Shown one piece after another: positions 1-7,272 of a DNA stretch of 19,640 nucleotides; within the stretch, counting starts at the first letter, position 1, and every line of letters begins with the position of its first letter. This DNA is from Clostridiales bacterium (GTDB lineage Bacteria > Bacillota > Clostridia > Oscillospirales > Oscillospiraceae). Location: contig VSNB01000025.1 in NCBI GenBank assembly GCA_009774055.1, forward strand, positions 1 to 19,640. Reading direction: 5' to 3'. The notes beneath the pieces are model-generated. The model worked only from the letters and a program-made list of their open reading frames with translations, was not told the DNA's origin and ran no database searches. Position numbers and translations under genes: made by a program.

Positions 1-60
1 CTTGTATCCACATCGTCTTTTTTTAAACCTTTTGGGATAATTTCAAATGCTGTTGCCCCG
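1..60. mobile_element. End of a second inverted-repeat element (body outside window)
   Basis: This AT-rich stretch ends in AAATGCTGTTGCCCCG at 45-60. Its reverse complement begins C-GGGGCAACAGCATTTGAAATT, which closely matches the left end of the neighbouring element at 71-92 (about 20 of 22 bases by eye). It therefore looks like the right terminal inverted repeat of another copy, or of a full insertion sequence, whose body lies to the left of the window. No transposase coding is visible here. The arms 45-58 and 73-86 also form a perfect 14-bp inverted repeat around a 14-base spacer. I cannot name the IS family. Confidence 0.45.
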
Positions 61-70
61 TTACTATAGC

Positions 71-244
71 CAGGGCAACAGCATTTAAAATTCGAAGTTT
101 GAGAATCCGTGAAAACCAAGAAGAAATCAAAATATTTTTAATGTAAAGTCTGACACAGTCACTTTCGTCAGGAAAAGTAATTACACAAATTTTCACTATT
201 CACTACGGTATTCCGTATAATTATTTTTTAATGCTGTTGCCCTG
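71..244. mobile_element. MITE-like element, 174 bp, with 15-bp terminal inverted repeats
   Basis: The left end CAGGGCAACAGCATT (71-85) is the exact reverse complement of AATGCTGTTGCCCTG (230-244). The match continues imperfectly inward as an A-run on the left and a T-run on the right. The interior is strongly AT-rich, has no ORF, and contrasts with the GC-rich genes downstream. Small size, perfect terminal repeats and no coding capacity are the hallmarks of a non-autonomous miniature element mobilised by an IS transposase in trans. I see no convincing target-site duplication in the flanks (TATAGC on the left, ACAATT on the right), so boundaries may be off by a few bases. The element stops 19 bases before the -35 box of the trpS promoter. 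Confidence 0.6.
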
Positions 245-263
245 ACAATTTCTTCGCGCCCGG

Positions 264-292
264 TTGTACTTTTCATAAATATATGTTATAAT
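264..292 (+). promoter_or_regulatory. Sigma-A-type promoter for trpS tandem
   Basis: TTGTAC (264-269), a 17-base spacer and a perfect TATAAT (287-292). It is followed by an untranslated leader of roughly 80 bases and an AAGGAG ribosome binding site at 367-372, nine bases before the first trpS start. The leader is too short for a T-box riboswitch and I see none, so tRNA-Trp-sensing control is not supported. Confidence 0.8.
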
Positions 293-381
293 ACAAATTT
301 AACGCAGCCAACTAACACAGCCACAGCCCATTCCGCCGGCGCGATCAGATAACGGCAACGAATACGAAGGAGTAACCAACC

Positions 382-1380
382 ATGGACCAGAAAAAAATCA
401 TGCTCTCCGGCGTCCAGCCCAGCGGAGATCTGCACCTGGGCAACTACCTGGGGCCCATACGCCACTGGCCGAAGATGATTGAGGAATACGACTGCTATTT
501 CTTTATGGCCGACCTGCACACCATCACCGTGCGCCAGGACCCCGCCGCCCTGCGCCGCCGGGTGCTGACCCAGGTGGCCCAGTACATCGCCTGTGGCCTG
601 GACCCGGAGAAGTGTACCATCTTCATCCAGTCCCACGTCCCCGCCCACGCCCAGCTGGGCTGGGTGCTGGACTGCTATACCATGTTCGGCGAACTGAGCC
701 GCATGACCCAGTTCAAGGACAAGGCCGCCAAGCATAAGGACAACATCAATGCCGGCCTCTTTACCTACCCCGCCCTCATGGCGGCGGACATCCTGCTCTA
801 CCAGCCGGACTATGTCCCTGTGGGCGAGGACCAGAAGCAGCATGTGGAGATCTGCCGGGACATCGCCGAGCGGTTCAACGGCGTCTATGGCGAGGTGTTC
901 CGGGTGCCGGAGCCCTATATCGCCAAGGTGGGTGCCCGGATCATGAGCCTTAATGACCCCGCTTCCAAGATGAGCAAGTCCAATCCGGAGGGCTGTGTGG
1001 CCCTGATGGACAGCCCGGAGGACGTGATGCGCAAGTTCAAGCGGGCGGTCACCGACAGCGATACGGAGCGCTGCGTCCGCTATGCCCCCGGGGAGAAGCC
1101 CGGCGTGTCCAATCTGATCCAGATATATGCCTCCGCTGTCGGGAAGAGCTATGAGGAGGTCGAGAGAGAGTTCGACGGCCTGGGCTACGGCAGGTTCAAG
1201 CCCGCCGTGGGCGAGGCTGTTGTGGAGCTGCTGCGGCCTATCCGGGAGGAGACGGACCGCCTGCTGGCGGACAAGGCGTACCTGGAGGGCGTCTACCGCG
1301 CCGGTGCGGAGCGGGCGTCCCGCACAGCGGAGAAAACCCTGCGAAAGGTCTACAAGAAGGTCGGCTTCGTGGCCCGATAA
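382..1380 (+). CDS. trpS: Tryptophanyl-tRNA synthetase, copy 1
   Basis: Cytoplasmic class Ic aminoacyl-tRNA synthetase that charges tRNA-Trp with tryptophan using ATP. The 332-residue length is normal for bacterial TrpRS. The HIGH-type motif is HLGNY at residues 18-22, after the usual SGVQPSGDL; the ADLHTITV segment of the tryptophan pocket is at 43-50; and KMSKS is at 196-200. The ATG is chosen because AAGGAG lies nine bases upstream. A second, closely related trpS begins 50 bases downstream, and even the ribosome-binding-site region is similar, so this is a tandem duplication. The two copies share long stretches of near-identical DNA but differ in the HIGH motif and in the segment after KMSKS. 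Both appear catalytically intact. Which is the housekeeping enzyme cannot be decided from sequence; copy 2 has the more familiar Clostridia-like N-terminus, which is inference. Confidence 0.95.
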   Translation: MDQKKIMLSGVQPSGDLHLGNYLGPIRHWPKMIEEYDCYFFMADLHTITVRQDPAALRRRVLTQVAQYIACGLDPEKCTIFIQSHVPAHAQLGWVLDCYTMFGELSRMTQFKDKAAKHKDNINAGLFTYPALMAADILLYQPDYVPVGEDQKQHVEICRDIAERFNGVYGEVFRVPEPYIAKVGARIMSLNDPASKMSKSNPEGCVALMDSPEDVMRKFKRAVTDSDTERCVRYAPGEKPGVSNLIQIYASAVGKSYEEVEREFDGLGYGRFKPAVGEAVVELLRPIREETDRLLADKAYLEGVYRAGAERASRTAEKTLRKVYKKVGFVAR

Positions 1381-1430
1381 CGCGCCGCCGGCATATCTGC
1401 GGAAGATAAATACTGAAGGAGCAATCAACC

Positions 1431-2435
1431 ATGGACGAGAAAAAAACCATGCTCTCCGGCATCAAGCCCAGCGGCGACCTGACACTGGGCTCCTACCTGG
1501 GAGCTATTAAGAACTGGGCGGCGCGGGCGGAGGAATTCGACTGCTACTACTTTATGGCGGACCTGCACGCCATCACCGTGCGGCAGGACCCCGCCGCCCT
1601 GCGCCGCCGCACCCTGGAGCAGCTGGCCCAGTACATCGCCTGCGGCCTGGACCCGGAGAAGAACACCCTCTTCATCCAGTCCCACGTCCCCGCCCACGCC
1701 CAGCTGGGCTGGGTGCTGGACTGCTATACCATGTTCGGCGAGCTGAGCCGCATGACCCAGTTCAAGGACAAGGCCGCCAAGAACGCCGACAACATCAACG
1801 GCGGCCTTTTCACCTATCCCAGCCTCATGGCCGCCGACATCCTGCTCTACCAGCCCGACTACGTCCCTGTGGGCGAGGACCAGAAACAGCACGTGGAGCT
1901 GACGCGGAACATCGTCCAGCGGTTCAACGGCATCTACGGTGACGTGTTCAAGATGCCCGAGCCCTATATCCCCAAGGTGGGGGCCCGGATCATGAGCCTG
2001 ACCAACCCCGCTGCCAAGATGAGCAAGAGCGAGAACGATGACACCGGACGGGTCACCCTCATGGACGACCCCGCCGTCATCATGAAGCAGTTCAAGCGGG
2101 CGGTCACCGACAGCGATACGGAGCGCTGCGTCCGCTACGACCCGGAGCGCAAGCCCGGCGTAGCCAACCTTATGACCATCTACTCCGCCGTCACGGGCCG
2201 GACCTACGCCGAGATCGAGGCGGAGTTCGACGGCCTGGGCTACGGCAGGTTCAAGCCCGCCGTGGGAGAAGCCGTGGTGGAAATGGCGCGCCCCATCCAG
2301 GAGGAGGCCCGCCGCATCCTGGCGGACAAGGCCTATCTGGAGGGCGTCTACCGCGCTGGCGCGGAGAAGGCATCCCGCGCGGCGGAAAAGACCCTGCGGA
2401 AGGTCTACAAAAAAATCGGCTTCGTAGCCAGATGA
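1431..2435 (+). CDS. trpS: Tryptophanyl-tRNA synthetase, copy 2 (tandem paralogue)
   Basis: Second TrpRS, 334 residues, same fold and role as the preceding gene. The HIGH-type motif reads TLGSY (18-22), with Ser where copy 1 has Asn. ADLHAITV is at 43-50, and KMSKS (196-200) is followed by the longer ENDDTGRV loop, which accounts for the two-residue length difference. GAAGGAG at 1414-1420 sets the ATG. The gene lies 50 bases after copy 1 and 16 bases before the transferase gene, so all are probably co-transcribed from the promoter at 264. The stretch encoding SHVPAHAQLGWVLDCY to KAAK is almost base-for-base identical between the copies, as is the one encoding RAVTDSDTERCVRY. Neighbouring segments diverge freely, a pattern expected from partial gene conversion. 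A role for one copy in resistance to a TrpRS inhibitor such as indolmycin is possible but unproven. Confidence 0.95.
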   Translation: MDEKKTMLSGIKPSGDLTLGSYLGAIKNWAARAEEFDCYYFMADLHAITVRQDPAALRRRTLEQLAQYIACGLDPEKNTLFIQSHVPAHAQLGWVLDCYTMFGELSRMTQFKDKAAKNADNINGGLFTYPSLMAADILLYQPDYVPVGEDQKQHVELTRNIVQRFNGIYGDVFKMPEPYIPKVGARIMSLTNPAAKMSKSENDDTGRVTLMDDPAVIMKQFKRAVTDSDTERCVRYDPERKPGVANLMTIYSAVTGRTYAEIEAEFDGLGYGRFKPAVGEAVVEMARPIQEEARRILADKAYLEGVYRAGAEKASRAAEKTLRKVYKKIGFVAR

Positions 2436-2451
2436 CGGAGGCGGCGGAAGC

Positions 2452-3573
2452 ATGAACGAGATCAATGCAATCTTTGACCGGGCGAGTGTCCTCCCGGTAA
2501 TTCTGTCCCTGTTTATCGCTTTGGCGCTGAGCTTCGCCCTGACGCCGGTGGTGAAATGGCTGGCGGTGAAGATCGGTGCGGTGGACGTGCCCAAGGACAA
2601 GCGCAGGATGCACGACCACCCCATCCCCCGGCTGGGCGGGCTGGCAATTTTCATCGGCTTCGTGGTCGCGGTGCTGCTGTTCGCCGATGTGGACCGCCAG
2701 CTGCGGGGCATCCTGCTGGGGGCCTGCATCATCGAGGCCGTGGGCATGGTGGACGATTCCCACTCCCTGGGCGCGGGAATCAAGCTGATTTTTCAGATCA
2801 TAGCGGCCCTCATCGCCGTATGGCACGGGGTAGTCATTGAAATGATCGCCAATCCCCTGCCTTTCATCGGCGGGGAGTACTGGGACTTCGGCATCATGGC
2901 GGTGCCTATCACGGTGATCTGGATCGTGGCGGTGACCAACTCCGTCAACCTCATCGACGGCCTGGACGGCCTGGCGGACGGGGTGAGCACCATCGCCGCC
3001 ATCACCATGCTGATCATTGCCCTGCTGATGGGGAACCTGGAAATGGCGGCGATCTGCGCCGCCCTGGCGGGAGGGTGCATCGGCTTCATCCCTTATAACC
3101 GCAACCCCGCCAAAATTTTTATGGGGGACACCGGGTCCACGTTCCTGGGATTTGTGCTTGCCACCGTGTCGGTCACGGGGCTGTTCAAGCTGTACGCGAT
3201 CATTTCCTTCGTGGTGCCCTTCATTATCCTGGGCTTCCCCATTTTTGACACCGTGTCCGCCTTCACCCGGCGGATTCTCAAGGGGCAGAACCCCATGAAG
3301 GCGGACCGCAGCCATACCCACCACAAGCTCATCGACATGGGTATGAACCAGAAGCAGGCGGTGGCTACCCTGTATATGGTAGCGGGAGTGTTGGGACTGT
3401 GCGCGGTGATGATTGTCACCAGCGGATATGTGAAGGTGGTTTTGTCCGTGATCGCCCTGGCGGGCACGGCCTACACCGTGGCCCATATCGTCCGCTATCC
3501 CCACGACCATCACAAGCCGGAACCCCCGGCGGAGGCCCCCGCCGGGGATACGGCGGAGAAAGAGGAGGACTGA
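2452..3573 (+). CDS. Undecaprenyl-phosphate GlcNAc-1-phosphate transferase (WecA/TagO/MraY family)
   Basis: Polytopic membrane enzyme expected to transfer GlcNAc-1-phosphate from UDP-GlcNAc to undecaprenyl phosphate, the committed step of teichoic acid or other secondary wall polymer synthesis. The 373 residues show many hydrophobic helices and all the diagnostic family motifs: MVDDSHSL with the Asp pair at 101-102, NLIDGLDGLADG at 166-177, FMGDTGS at 223-229, and the His-rich cytoplasmic motif ADRSHTHHKL at 284-293. The C-terminus is a charged cytoplasmic tail (about 350-373). A GGAGG site at 2437-2441 overlaps the region just after the trpS stop. The UDP-GlcNAc 2-epimerase gene starts one base after this stop, which supports a wall-polymer role over MraY: MraY would normally lie in a mur cluster, and the neighbouring epimerase supplies UDP-ManNAc. 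Confidence 0.92.
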   Translation: MNEINAIFDRASVLPVILSLFIALALSFALTPVVKWLAVKIGAVDVPKDKRRMHDHPIPRLGGLAIFIGFVVAVLLFADVDRQLRGILLGACIIEAVGMVDDSHSLGAGIKLIFQIIAALIAVWHGVVIEMIANPLPFIGGEYWDFGIMAVPITVIWIVAVTNSVNLIDGLDGLADGVSTIAAITMLIIALLMGNLEMAAICAALAGGCIGFIPYNRNPAKIFMGDTGSTFLGFVLATVSVTGLFKLYAIISFVVPFIILGFPIFDTVSAFTRRILKGQNPMKADRSHTHHKLIDMGMNQKQAVATLYMVAGVLGLCAVMIVTSGYVKVVLSVIALAGTAYTVAHIVRYPHDHHKPEPPAEAPAGDTAEKEED

Positions 3574-3574
3574 C

Positions 3575-4720
3575 GTGGAAAAGCTGCGCATTATGAGCGT
3601 GTTCGGCACCCGGCCGGAGGCCATCAAGATGGCCCCCCTGGTGAAGGAGCTGGCCGCGCGGAAGGAGATAGAGTCGATCTGCTGCGTCACCGCCCAGCAT
3701 CGGGAAATGCTGGACAGCGTGCTGCAGGTCTTTGGCCTGAAGCCGGACTGGGACCTGGACATCATGACCCCCCGGCAGACCCTCAGCACCATCACCAGCA
3801 AGTGCCTCACCGGCATGGATGAGGCCATCGACGCACTGAAGCCGGATATGATCCTGGTCCACGGGGACACCTCCACCACCTTCGCCGGGGCCCTGTCGGC
3901 CTTCTACCACCAGGTGCCGGTGGGCCACGTGGAGGCGGGGCTCCGGACCTACGACAAGTATTCTCCTTACCCCGAGGAAATGAACCGGAAGCTGGTGACC
4001 CAGATTGCGGACCTGTACTTCTGCCCCACGGAGAACAACCGGGAGAACCTCCGCCGGGAGGCGGTGACCGAGGGCGTGTTCGTCACCGGCAACACCGTGA
4101 TCGACGCGCTGAAAACCACCGTGCGTCCGAATTACGTTTTCGACACCGAGGAGCTCAACCGCCTGCCCTACGGCGGCAAAAAGATCCTTCTGGTCACCTG
4201 CCACCGTAGGGAGAACTACGGCCAGCCCATGGAGGACATCATGTCCGCCCTGGCCCATATCGCCCGGACCCATGAGGATGTGGAGCTGGTCTATCCCGTC
4301 CATCTCAGCCCCGTGGTCCAGGAGTGCGCGAGAAAGCATCTGGGGGACATCCCCAACGTCCACCTCATTGCCCCCCTGGCGGCGGACGAAATGCACAACC
4401 TCATGGCCCGGTGCTACCTGGTGCTGACGGACTCCGGCGGACTCCAGGAGGAAGCCCCCGCCCTGGGCAAGCCGGTGCTGGTCCTGCGCCGGGAGACGGA
4501 GCGGCCCGAGGCGGTCCAGGCCGGGACGGTGAAGCTGGCGGGGGTGCGGTACGAGGACATCATCCGCATGGCGGACGAGCTCATTGACGACCCCGCCGCC
4601 TACGCGGCGATGGCCCACGCGGTGAATCCCTACGGCGACGGCGGCTCCTGCCGCCGGATTGCCGACGCCATTCTGTGGAGATTCGGCAGAGGGGACAGGC
4701 CGGAGGATTTTCGGCCCTGA
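3575..4720 (+). CDS. wecB: UDP-N-acetylglucosamine 2-epimerase (non-hydrolysing)
   Basis: Cytoplasmic enzyme interconverting UDP-GlcNAc and UDP-ManNAc; in Gram-positives (where it is called MnaA) it feeds wall teichoic acid linkage units and ManNAc-containing secondary wall polymers. The 381 residues match the usual family length. Motifs seen: FGTRPEAIKMAPL (10-22), LVHGDTSTTF (94-103), GHVEAGLRT (117-125), YPEEMNRKL (132-140), TCHRRENYG (208-216), and TDSGGLQEEAPALGKP (285-300) with the nucleotide-binding SGG. The start is GTG at 3575, preceded by a strong AGAGGAGGA site (3561-3569) inside the end of the transferase gene. The genes are one base apart, so they are translationally linked. Nothing appears truncated. 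Confidence 0.95.
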   Translation: MEKLRIMSVFGTRPEAIKMAPLVKELAARKEIESICCVTAQHREMLDSVLQVFGLKPDWDLDIMTPRQTLSTITSKCLTGMDEAIDALKPDMILVHGDTSTTFAGALSAFYHQVPVGHVEAGLRTYDKYSPYPEEMNRKLVTQIADLYFCPTENNRENLRREAVTEGVFVTGNTVIDALKTTVRPNYVFDTEELNRLPYGGKKILLVTCHRRENYGQPMEDIMSALAHIARTHEDVELVYPVHLSPVVQECARKHLGDIPNVHLIAPLAADEMHNLMARCYLVLTDSGGLQEEAPALGKPVLVLRRETERPEAVQAGTVKLAGVRYEDIIRMADELIDDPAAYAAMAHAVNPYGDGGSCRRIADAILWRFGRGDRPEDFRP

Positions 4721-4754
4721 GGCCCCGTGATTGCAGAGGAAGGAGGCCGCGGCG

Positions 4755-5516
4755 ATGGATAAGAAGCGCATGACCTATGTGACCATGGGCTTCGGCGTGC
4801 TGCTGCTGGTCATCGTTGTCCTGCTGGTATGGGGCGGACGGCGGCAGTCCGGCCAGATCGTCCTGCCTGAGAGCCAGTCCGACAGCGCCGGCGTAGGCGA
4901 GGACAGCGCCGGCAGCCGGCTGAACACCGTCACCATTACGCCGGAGACGGTGGGCGCCGCCATCAGCGTCCTGGACCGCCCGGCCTCCTACAGCCGCGTC
5001 CAGGTGGTGGAAACCTTCTGGAGCGGCGGCAGCGGCCAGGCGTCCACACAGATCTACGTCAGCGGGACCCGCACCCGGCTGGACGCCGCCCTACCCGACG
5101 GCAGCGTGCGGCACACCCTGGTGGAGAGCGGGGAGGGCCGGTCCTTGGTCGGCGTATGGTATGACGACGAGACGGAGTGGACCCTTCTGAAGGGTCCTGC
5201 CCTGGCGGCGGACCAGGCGGGGCGGATGCCGACCTATGAAACCGTCCGGGACCTGCCGGCGTCGGCTATCGCCTATGCGGACTACCGGGAGCATGAGAGC
5301 GGGCCCTGCGTTTATACGGAAACCCGTCCCGACGGGGAGGGGTATCAGGACCGCTACTGGATCAGCGCGGCCAGCGGCCTGCTGGTCAGGGCGGAGCGGC
5401 TGTGCCGGGACGAGGTGGTCTACCGCTTCACCGCCGGCGAGCCGGACGTCTCGCCCCAGGACGAGACGCTGTTTCTCCTGCCGGACGGCGGCGAGCTGGA
5501 CGCGTCTGTCCCATAA
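4755..5516 (+). CDS. Membrane-anchored extracytoplasmic protein of unknown function (possibly LolA/RseB-like fold)
   Basis: A protein of 253 residues with a single N-terminal membrane helix (about 9-28, very rich in Leu and Val) followed by a short Ser/Gly-rich linker and a soluble outer domain. The outer domain has alternating beta-type segments (residues about 70-245) with short Trp/Tyr-containing strands such as VGVWYDDETEWTLL and YQDRYWISAASGLLVRAE. The motif of a prediction-like repeat describing an instrumented sheet, ending in a strand of form YRFTAGEPDVSP, resembles LolA/LppX/RseB-type lipoprotein-carrier or sigma-regulator folds. That is my pattern impression, not a demonstrated match. 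ATG 4755 is preferred over an upstream in-frame TTG because AGGAGG (4741-4746) sits eight bases before it. It closes the wall-polymer group, so a role at the cell surface is plausible. Confidence 0.75.
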   Translation: MDKKRMTYVTMGFGVLLLVIVVLLVWGGRRQSGQIVLPESQSDSAGVGEDSAGSRLNTVTITPETVGAAISVLDRPASYSRVQVVETFWSGGSGQASTQIYVSGTRTRLDAALPDGSVRHTLVESGEGRSLVGVWYDDETEWTLLKGPALAADQAGRMPTYETVRDLPASAIAYADYREHESGPCVYTETRPDGEGYQDRYWISAASGLLVRAERLCRDEVVYRFTAGEPDVSPQDETLFLLPDGGELDASVP

Positions 5517-5580
5517 AAAGGACTTTCCGGCAAAGAAGCTTGGAATTGAGGCGATTCTTTACAGATGGAAAAAGGCTTTC

Positions 5581-5609
5581 TTGACAACCGCTTCCAGGTG
5601 TGGTATCCT
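5581..5609 (+). promoter_or_regulatory. Promoter of the SCIFF (ranthipeptide) operon
   Basis: A perfect -35 box TTGACA (5581-5586), a 17-base spacer and TATCCT (5604-5609), 63 bases before the SCIFF start. This separates the peptide operon from the wall-polymer genes upstream. Confidence 0.75.
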
Positions 5610-5625
5610 CACTTTAGTTTGATAT

Positions 5626-5652
5626 GCCGCCGATTGACACAGAAACGGCGGC
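5626..5652 (+). promoter_or_regulatory. Hairpin in SCIFF 5' leader
   Basis: GCCGCCG (5626-5632) pairs perfectly with CGGCGGC (5646-5652) around a 13-base loop, ending just before the AGGAG ribosome binding site (5658-5662). It could stabilise the mRNA or modulate initiation. Its arms have the same sequence as part of the arms of the larger hairpin at 5834-5867, so alternative pairing is possible in principle. Confidence 0.45.
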
Positions 5653-5671
5653 AGGATAGGAGAATAACTTT

Positions 5672-5818
5672 ATGGAACGCATCAAAACTCTCGAAACCCG
5701 CGACCTGAACAAGAGCGTGCAGACCGGCGGCTGCGGCGAATGCCAGACCTCCTGCCAGTCCGCCTGCAAGACCTCCTGCGGCGTTGCCAACCAGCAGTGC
5801 GAAAATTCCAACAAGTAA
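5672..5818 (+). CDS. SCIFF ranthipeptide precursor (six cysteines in forty-five residues)
   Basis: A 48-residue precursor of a ribosomally made, post-translationally modified peptide. The N-terminal leader MERIKTLETRDLNKSVQT precedes a core with exactly six cysteines at 21, 24, 28, 32, 36 and 43, in the near-invariant context CGECQTSCQSACKTSC. This is the signature of the SCIFF family, whose partner radical SAM enzyme is encoded immediately downstream. A good AGGAG site lies nine bases before the ATG, and the gene has its own promoter. From memory of the studied homologues, a thioether is formed between Cys32 and a Thr at position 37 (family context SCTVANQ). Here the sequence reads SCGVANQQC, with Gly at 37, so the usual acceptor appears to be missing; Thr34 remains. 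The biological role of SCIFF peptides is unknown. The gene is easily missed because of its length. Confidence 0.95.
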   Translation: MERIKTLETRDLNKSVQTGGCGECQTSCQSACKTSCGVANQQCENSNK

Positions 5819-5833
5819 GCCCGGATTGACAAC

Positions 5834-5867
5834 AAGGAGCGCCGCCGTTGATACGGCGGCGCTCCTT
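5834..5867 (+). terminator. Strong hairpin between SCIFF precursor and maturase (attenuator or mRNA-stabilising stem)
   Basis: A perfect 14-bp stem: AAGGAGCGCCGCCG (5834-5847) with CGGCGGCGCTCCTT (5854-5867), loop TTGATA. It is followed by the pyrimidine-rich CTACTTACCGTTTT rather than a clean U-tract, so partial read-through is likely. Such intergenic stems between RiPP precursor and enzyme genes are a known way to make precursor in excess. The left arm also contains AAGGAG, sequestering a ribosome-binding-like sequence. Confidence 0.7.
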
Positions 5868-5895
5868 CTACTTACCGTTTTAGGAGGAAACCAAT

Positions 5896-7272
5896 ATGGT
5901 CCATCAATATAAGCTCAATGGCTGCAATATCGTTCTGGACACCTGCTCCGGCTCGGTCCACGTGGTGGACGACGTGGCCTACGACATCATCGCCCTGTAC
6001 AAGGAGCGGAGCGCGGAGGAGATCGTCTCCGCCATGCTGGAGAAGTACGGGGACCGCCCCGACGTCACCGGGGAGGACCTGCGGGGCTGCATCGAGGACG
6101 TGCGCGCCCTGGAGGAGGCCGGGAAGCTCTACACCCCGGATACCTTCGAGCCCATGGCCTTTGACTTCAAAAACCGCAGCGCCGTGGTCAAGGCCCTCTG
6201 CCTCCATGTGGCCCACACCTGCAACCTCAACTGCTCCTACTGCTTTGCCAGCCAGGGGAAGTACCACGGGGACCGGGCCCTCATGTCCTTCGAGGTGGGC
6301 AGGCGGGCCCTGGACTTCCTGATCGAAAACTCCGGGACCAGGGTGAACCTGGAGGTGGACTTCTTCGGCGGCGAGCCCCTGATGAACTGGAATGTGGTCA
6401 AGGACCTGGTGGCCTACGCCCGCACCCAGGAGGGTCCCCGCAATAAGAAATTCCGCTTCACCCTCACCACCAACGGGATGCTCATCGACGACGATGTCAT
6501 CGAATTTGCCAATAAGGAGATGCACAACGTGGTCCTCAGCCTGGACGGACGGAAGGAGATCCACGACCGCCTCCGGGTGGACTACGCCGGACGGGGCAGC
6601 TATGACCGCATCGTGCCCAAGTTCCAGAAGCTGGTGGAGAGCCGGGGCGGGAAGGGCTACTACATGCGGGGCACCTTCACCCACGCCAACCCGGATTTTA
6701 CGAAGGACGTGTTCCACATGGCGGACCTGGGCTTCACAGAGCTGAGCATGGAGCCGGTGGTTTGCGCCCCCGACGACCCCGCCGCCCTGACGGAGGAGGA
6801 CCTGCCCATCGTACTGGAGCAGTACGAAATCCTCGCCAAGGAAATGCTGAAACGGGAGGAGGAGGGCCGGGGCTTTACCTTCTACCACTACATGCTGGAC
6901 CTGACCCGCGGCCCCTGCATTTATAAACGCATTTCCGGCTGCGGCTCCGGCACGGAGTACATGGCCGTCACCCCCTGGGGGGACCTGTATCCCTGCCACC
7001 AGTTCGTAGGCGAAGATGCCTACCAGCTGGGGGACATCTGGAACGGCGTGACCAACACCGCCGTCCGGGACGAATTCAAGCTCTGCAACGCCTACGCCCG
7101 GCCTGAGTGCGCGGACTGCTGGGCCAGGCTGTACTGCTCCGGCGGCTGCGCCGCCAACGCCTATCACGCCTCCGGCTCCATCCGGGGCATCTACTCCTAT
7201 GGCTGCGAGCTGTTCCGCAAGCGGATCGAGTGCGCCATTATGATGAAGGCCGTCCAGGCCGGACGGGCATGA
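5896..7272 (+). CDS. SCIFF peptide maturase, radical SAM/SPASM thioether-forming enzyme
   Basis: Installs thioether cross-links in the SCIFF peptide using S-adenosylmethionine and iron-sulfur clusters. The 458 residues match the family length. Residues 1-80 (HQYKLNGCNIVLDTCSGSVH and on) form the PqqD-like leader-recognition region. The radical SAM cluster motif is CNLNCSYC, with Cys109, 113 and 116. FFGGEPLMNW follows as the GGE SAM-binding motif. The C-terminal SPASM region (about 341-445) is Cys-rich: GPCIYKRISGCGSG, LYPCHQF, and PECADCWARLYCSGGC, for the two auxiliary 4Fe-4S clusters. AGGAGG (5882-5887) gives a strong start at ATG 5896. The precursor is 77 bases upstream, separated by a hairpin. 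The stop overlaps the next start as ATGA. No key residue is missing. Confidence 0.96.
   Translation: MVHQYKLNGCNIVLDTCSGSVHVVDDVAYDIIALYKERSAEEIVSAMLEKYGDRPDVTGEDLRGCIEDVRALEEAGKLYTPDTFEPMAFDFKNRSAVVKALCLHVAHTCNLNCSYCFASQGKYHGDRALMSFEVGRRALDFLIENSGTRVNLEVDFFGGEPLMNWNVVKDLVAYARTQEGPRNKKFRFTLTTNGMLIDDDVIEFANKEMHNVVLSLDGRKEIHDRLRVDYAGRGSYDRIVPKFQKLVESRGGKGYYMRGTFTHANPDFTKDVFHMADLGFTELSMEPVVCAPDDPAALTEEDLPIVLEQYEILAKEMLKREEEGRGFTFYHYMLDLTRGPCIYKRISGCGSGTEYMAVTPWGDLYPCHQFVGEDAYQLGDIWNGVTNTAVRDEFKLCNAYARPECADCWARLYCSGGCAANAYHASGSIRGIYSYGCELFRKRIECAIMMKAVQAGRA

Noticed and set aside
45..86. Inverted repeat read as a transcription terminator
   Set aside because: No U-tract follows either arm, and the arms match other element ends at 230-244, so terminal repeats of mobile elements explain it better.
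293..381. Possible T-box or trp riboswitch in the trpS leader
   Set aside because: The leader is only about 80 bases with no antiterminator-like element or terminator.
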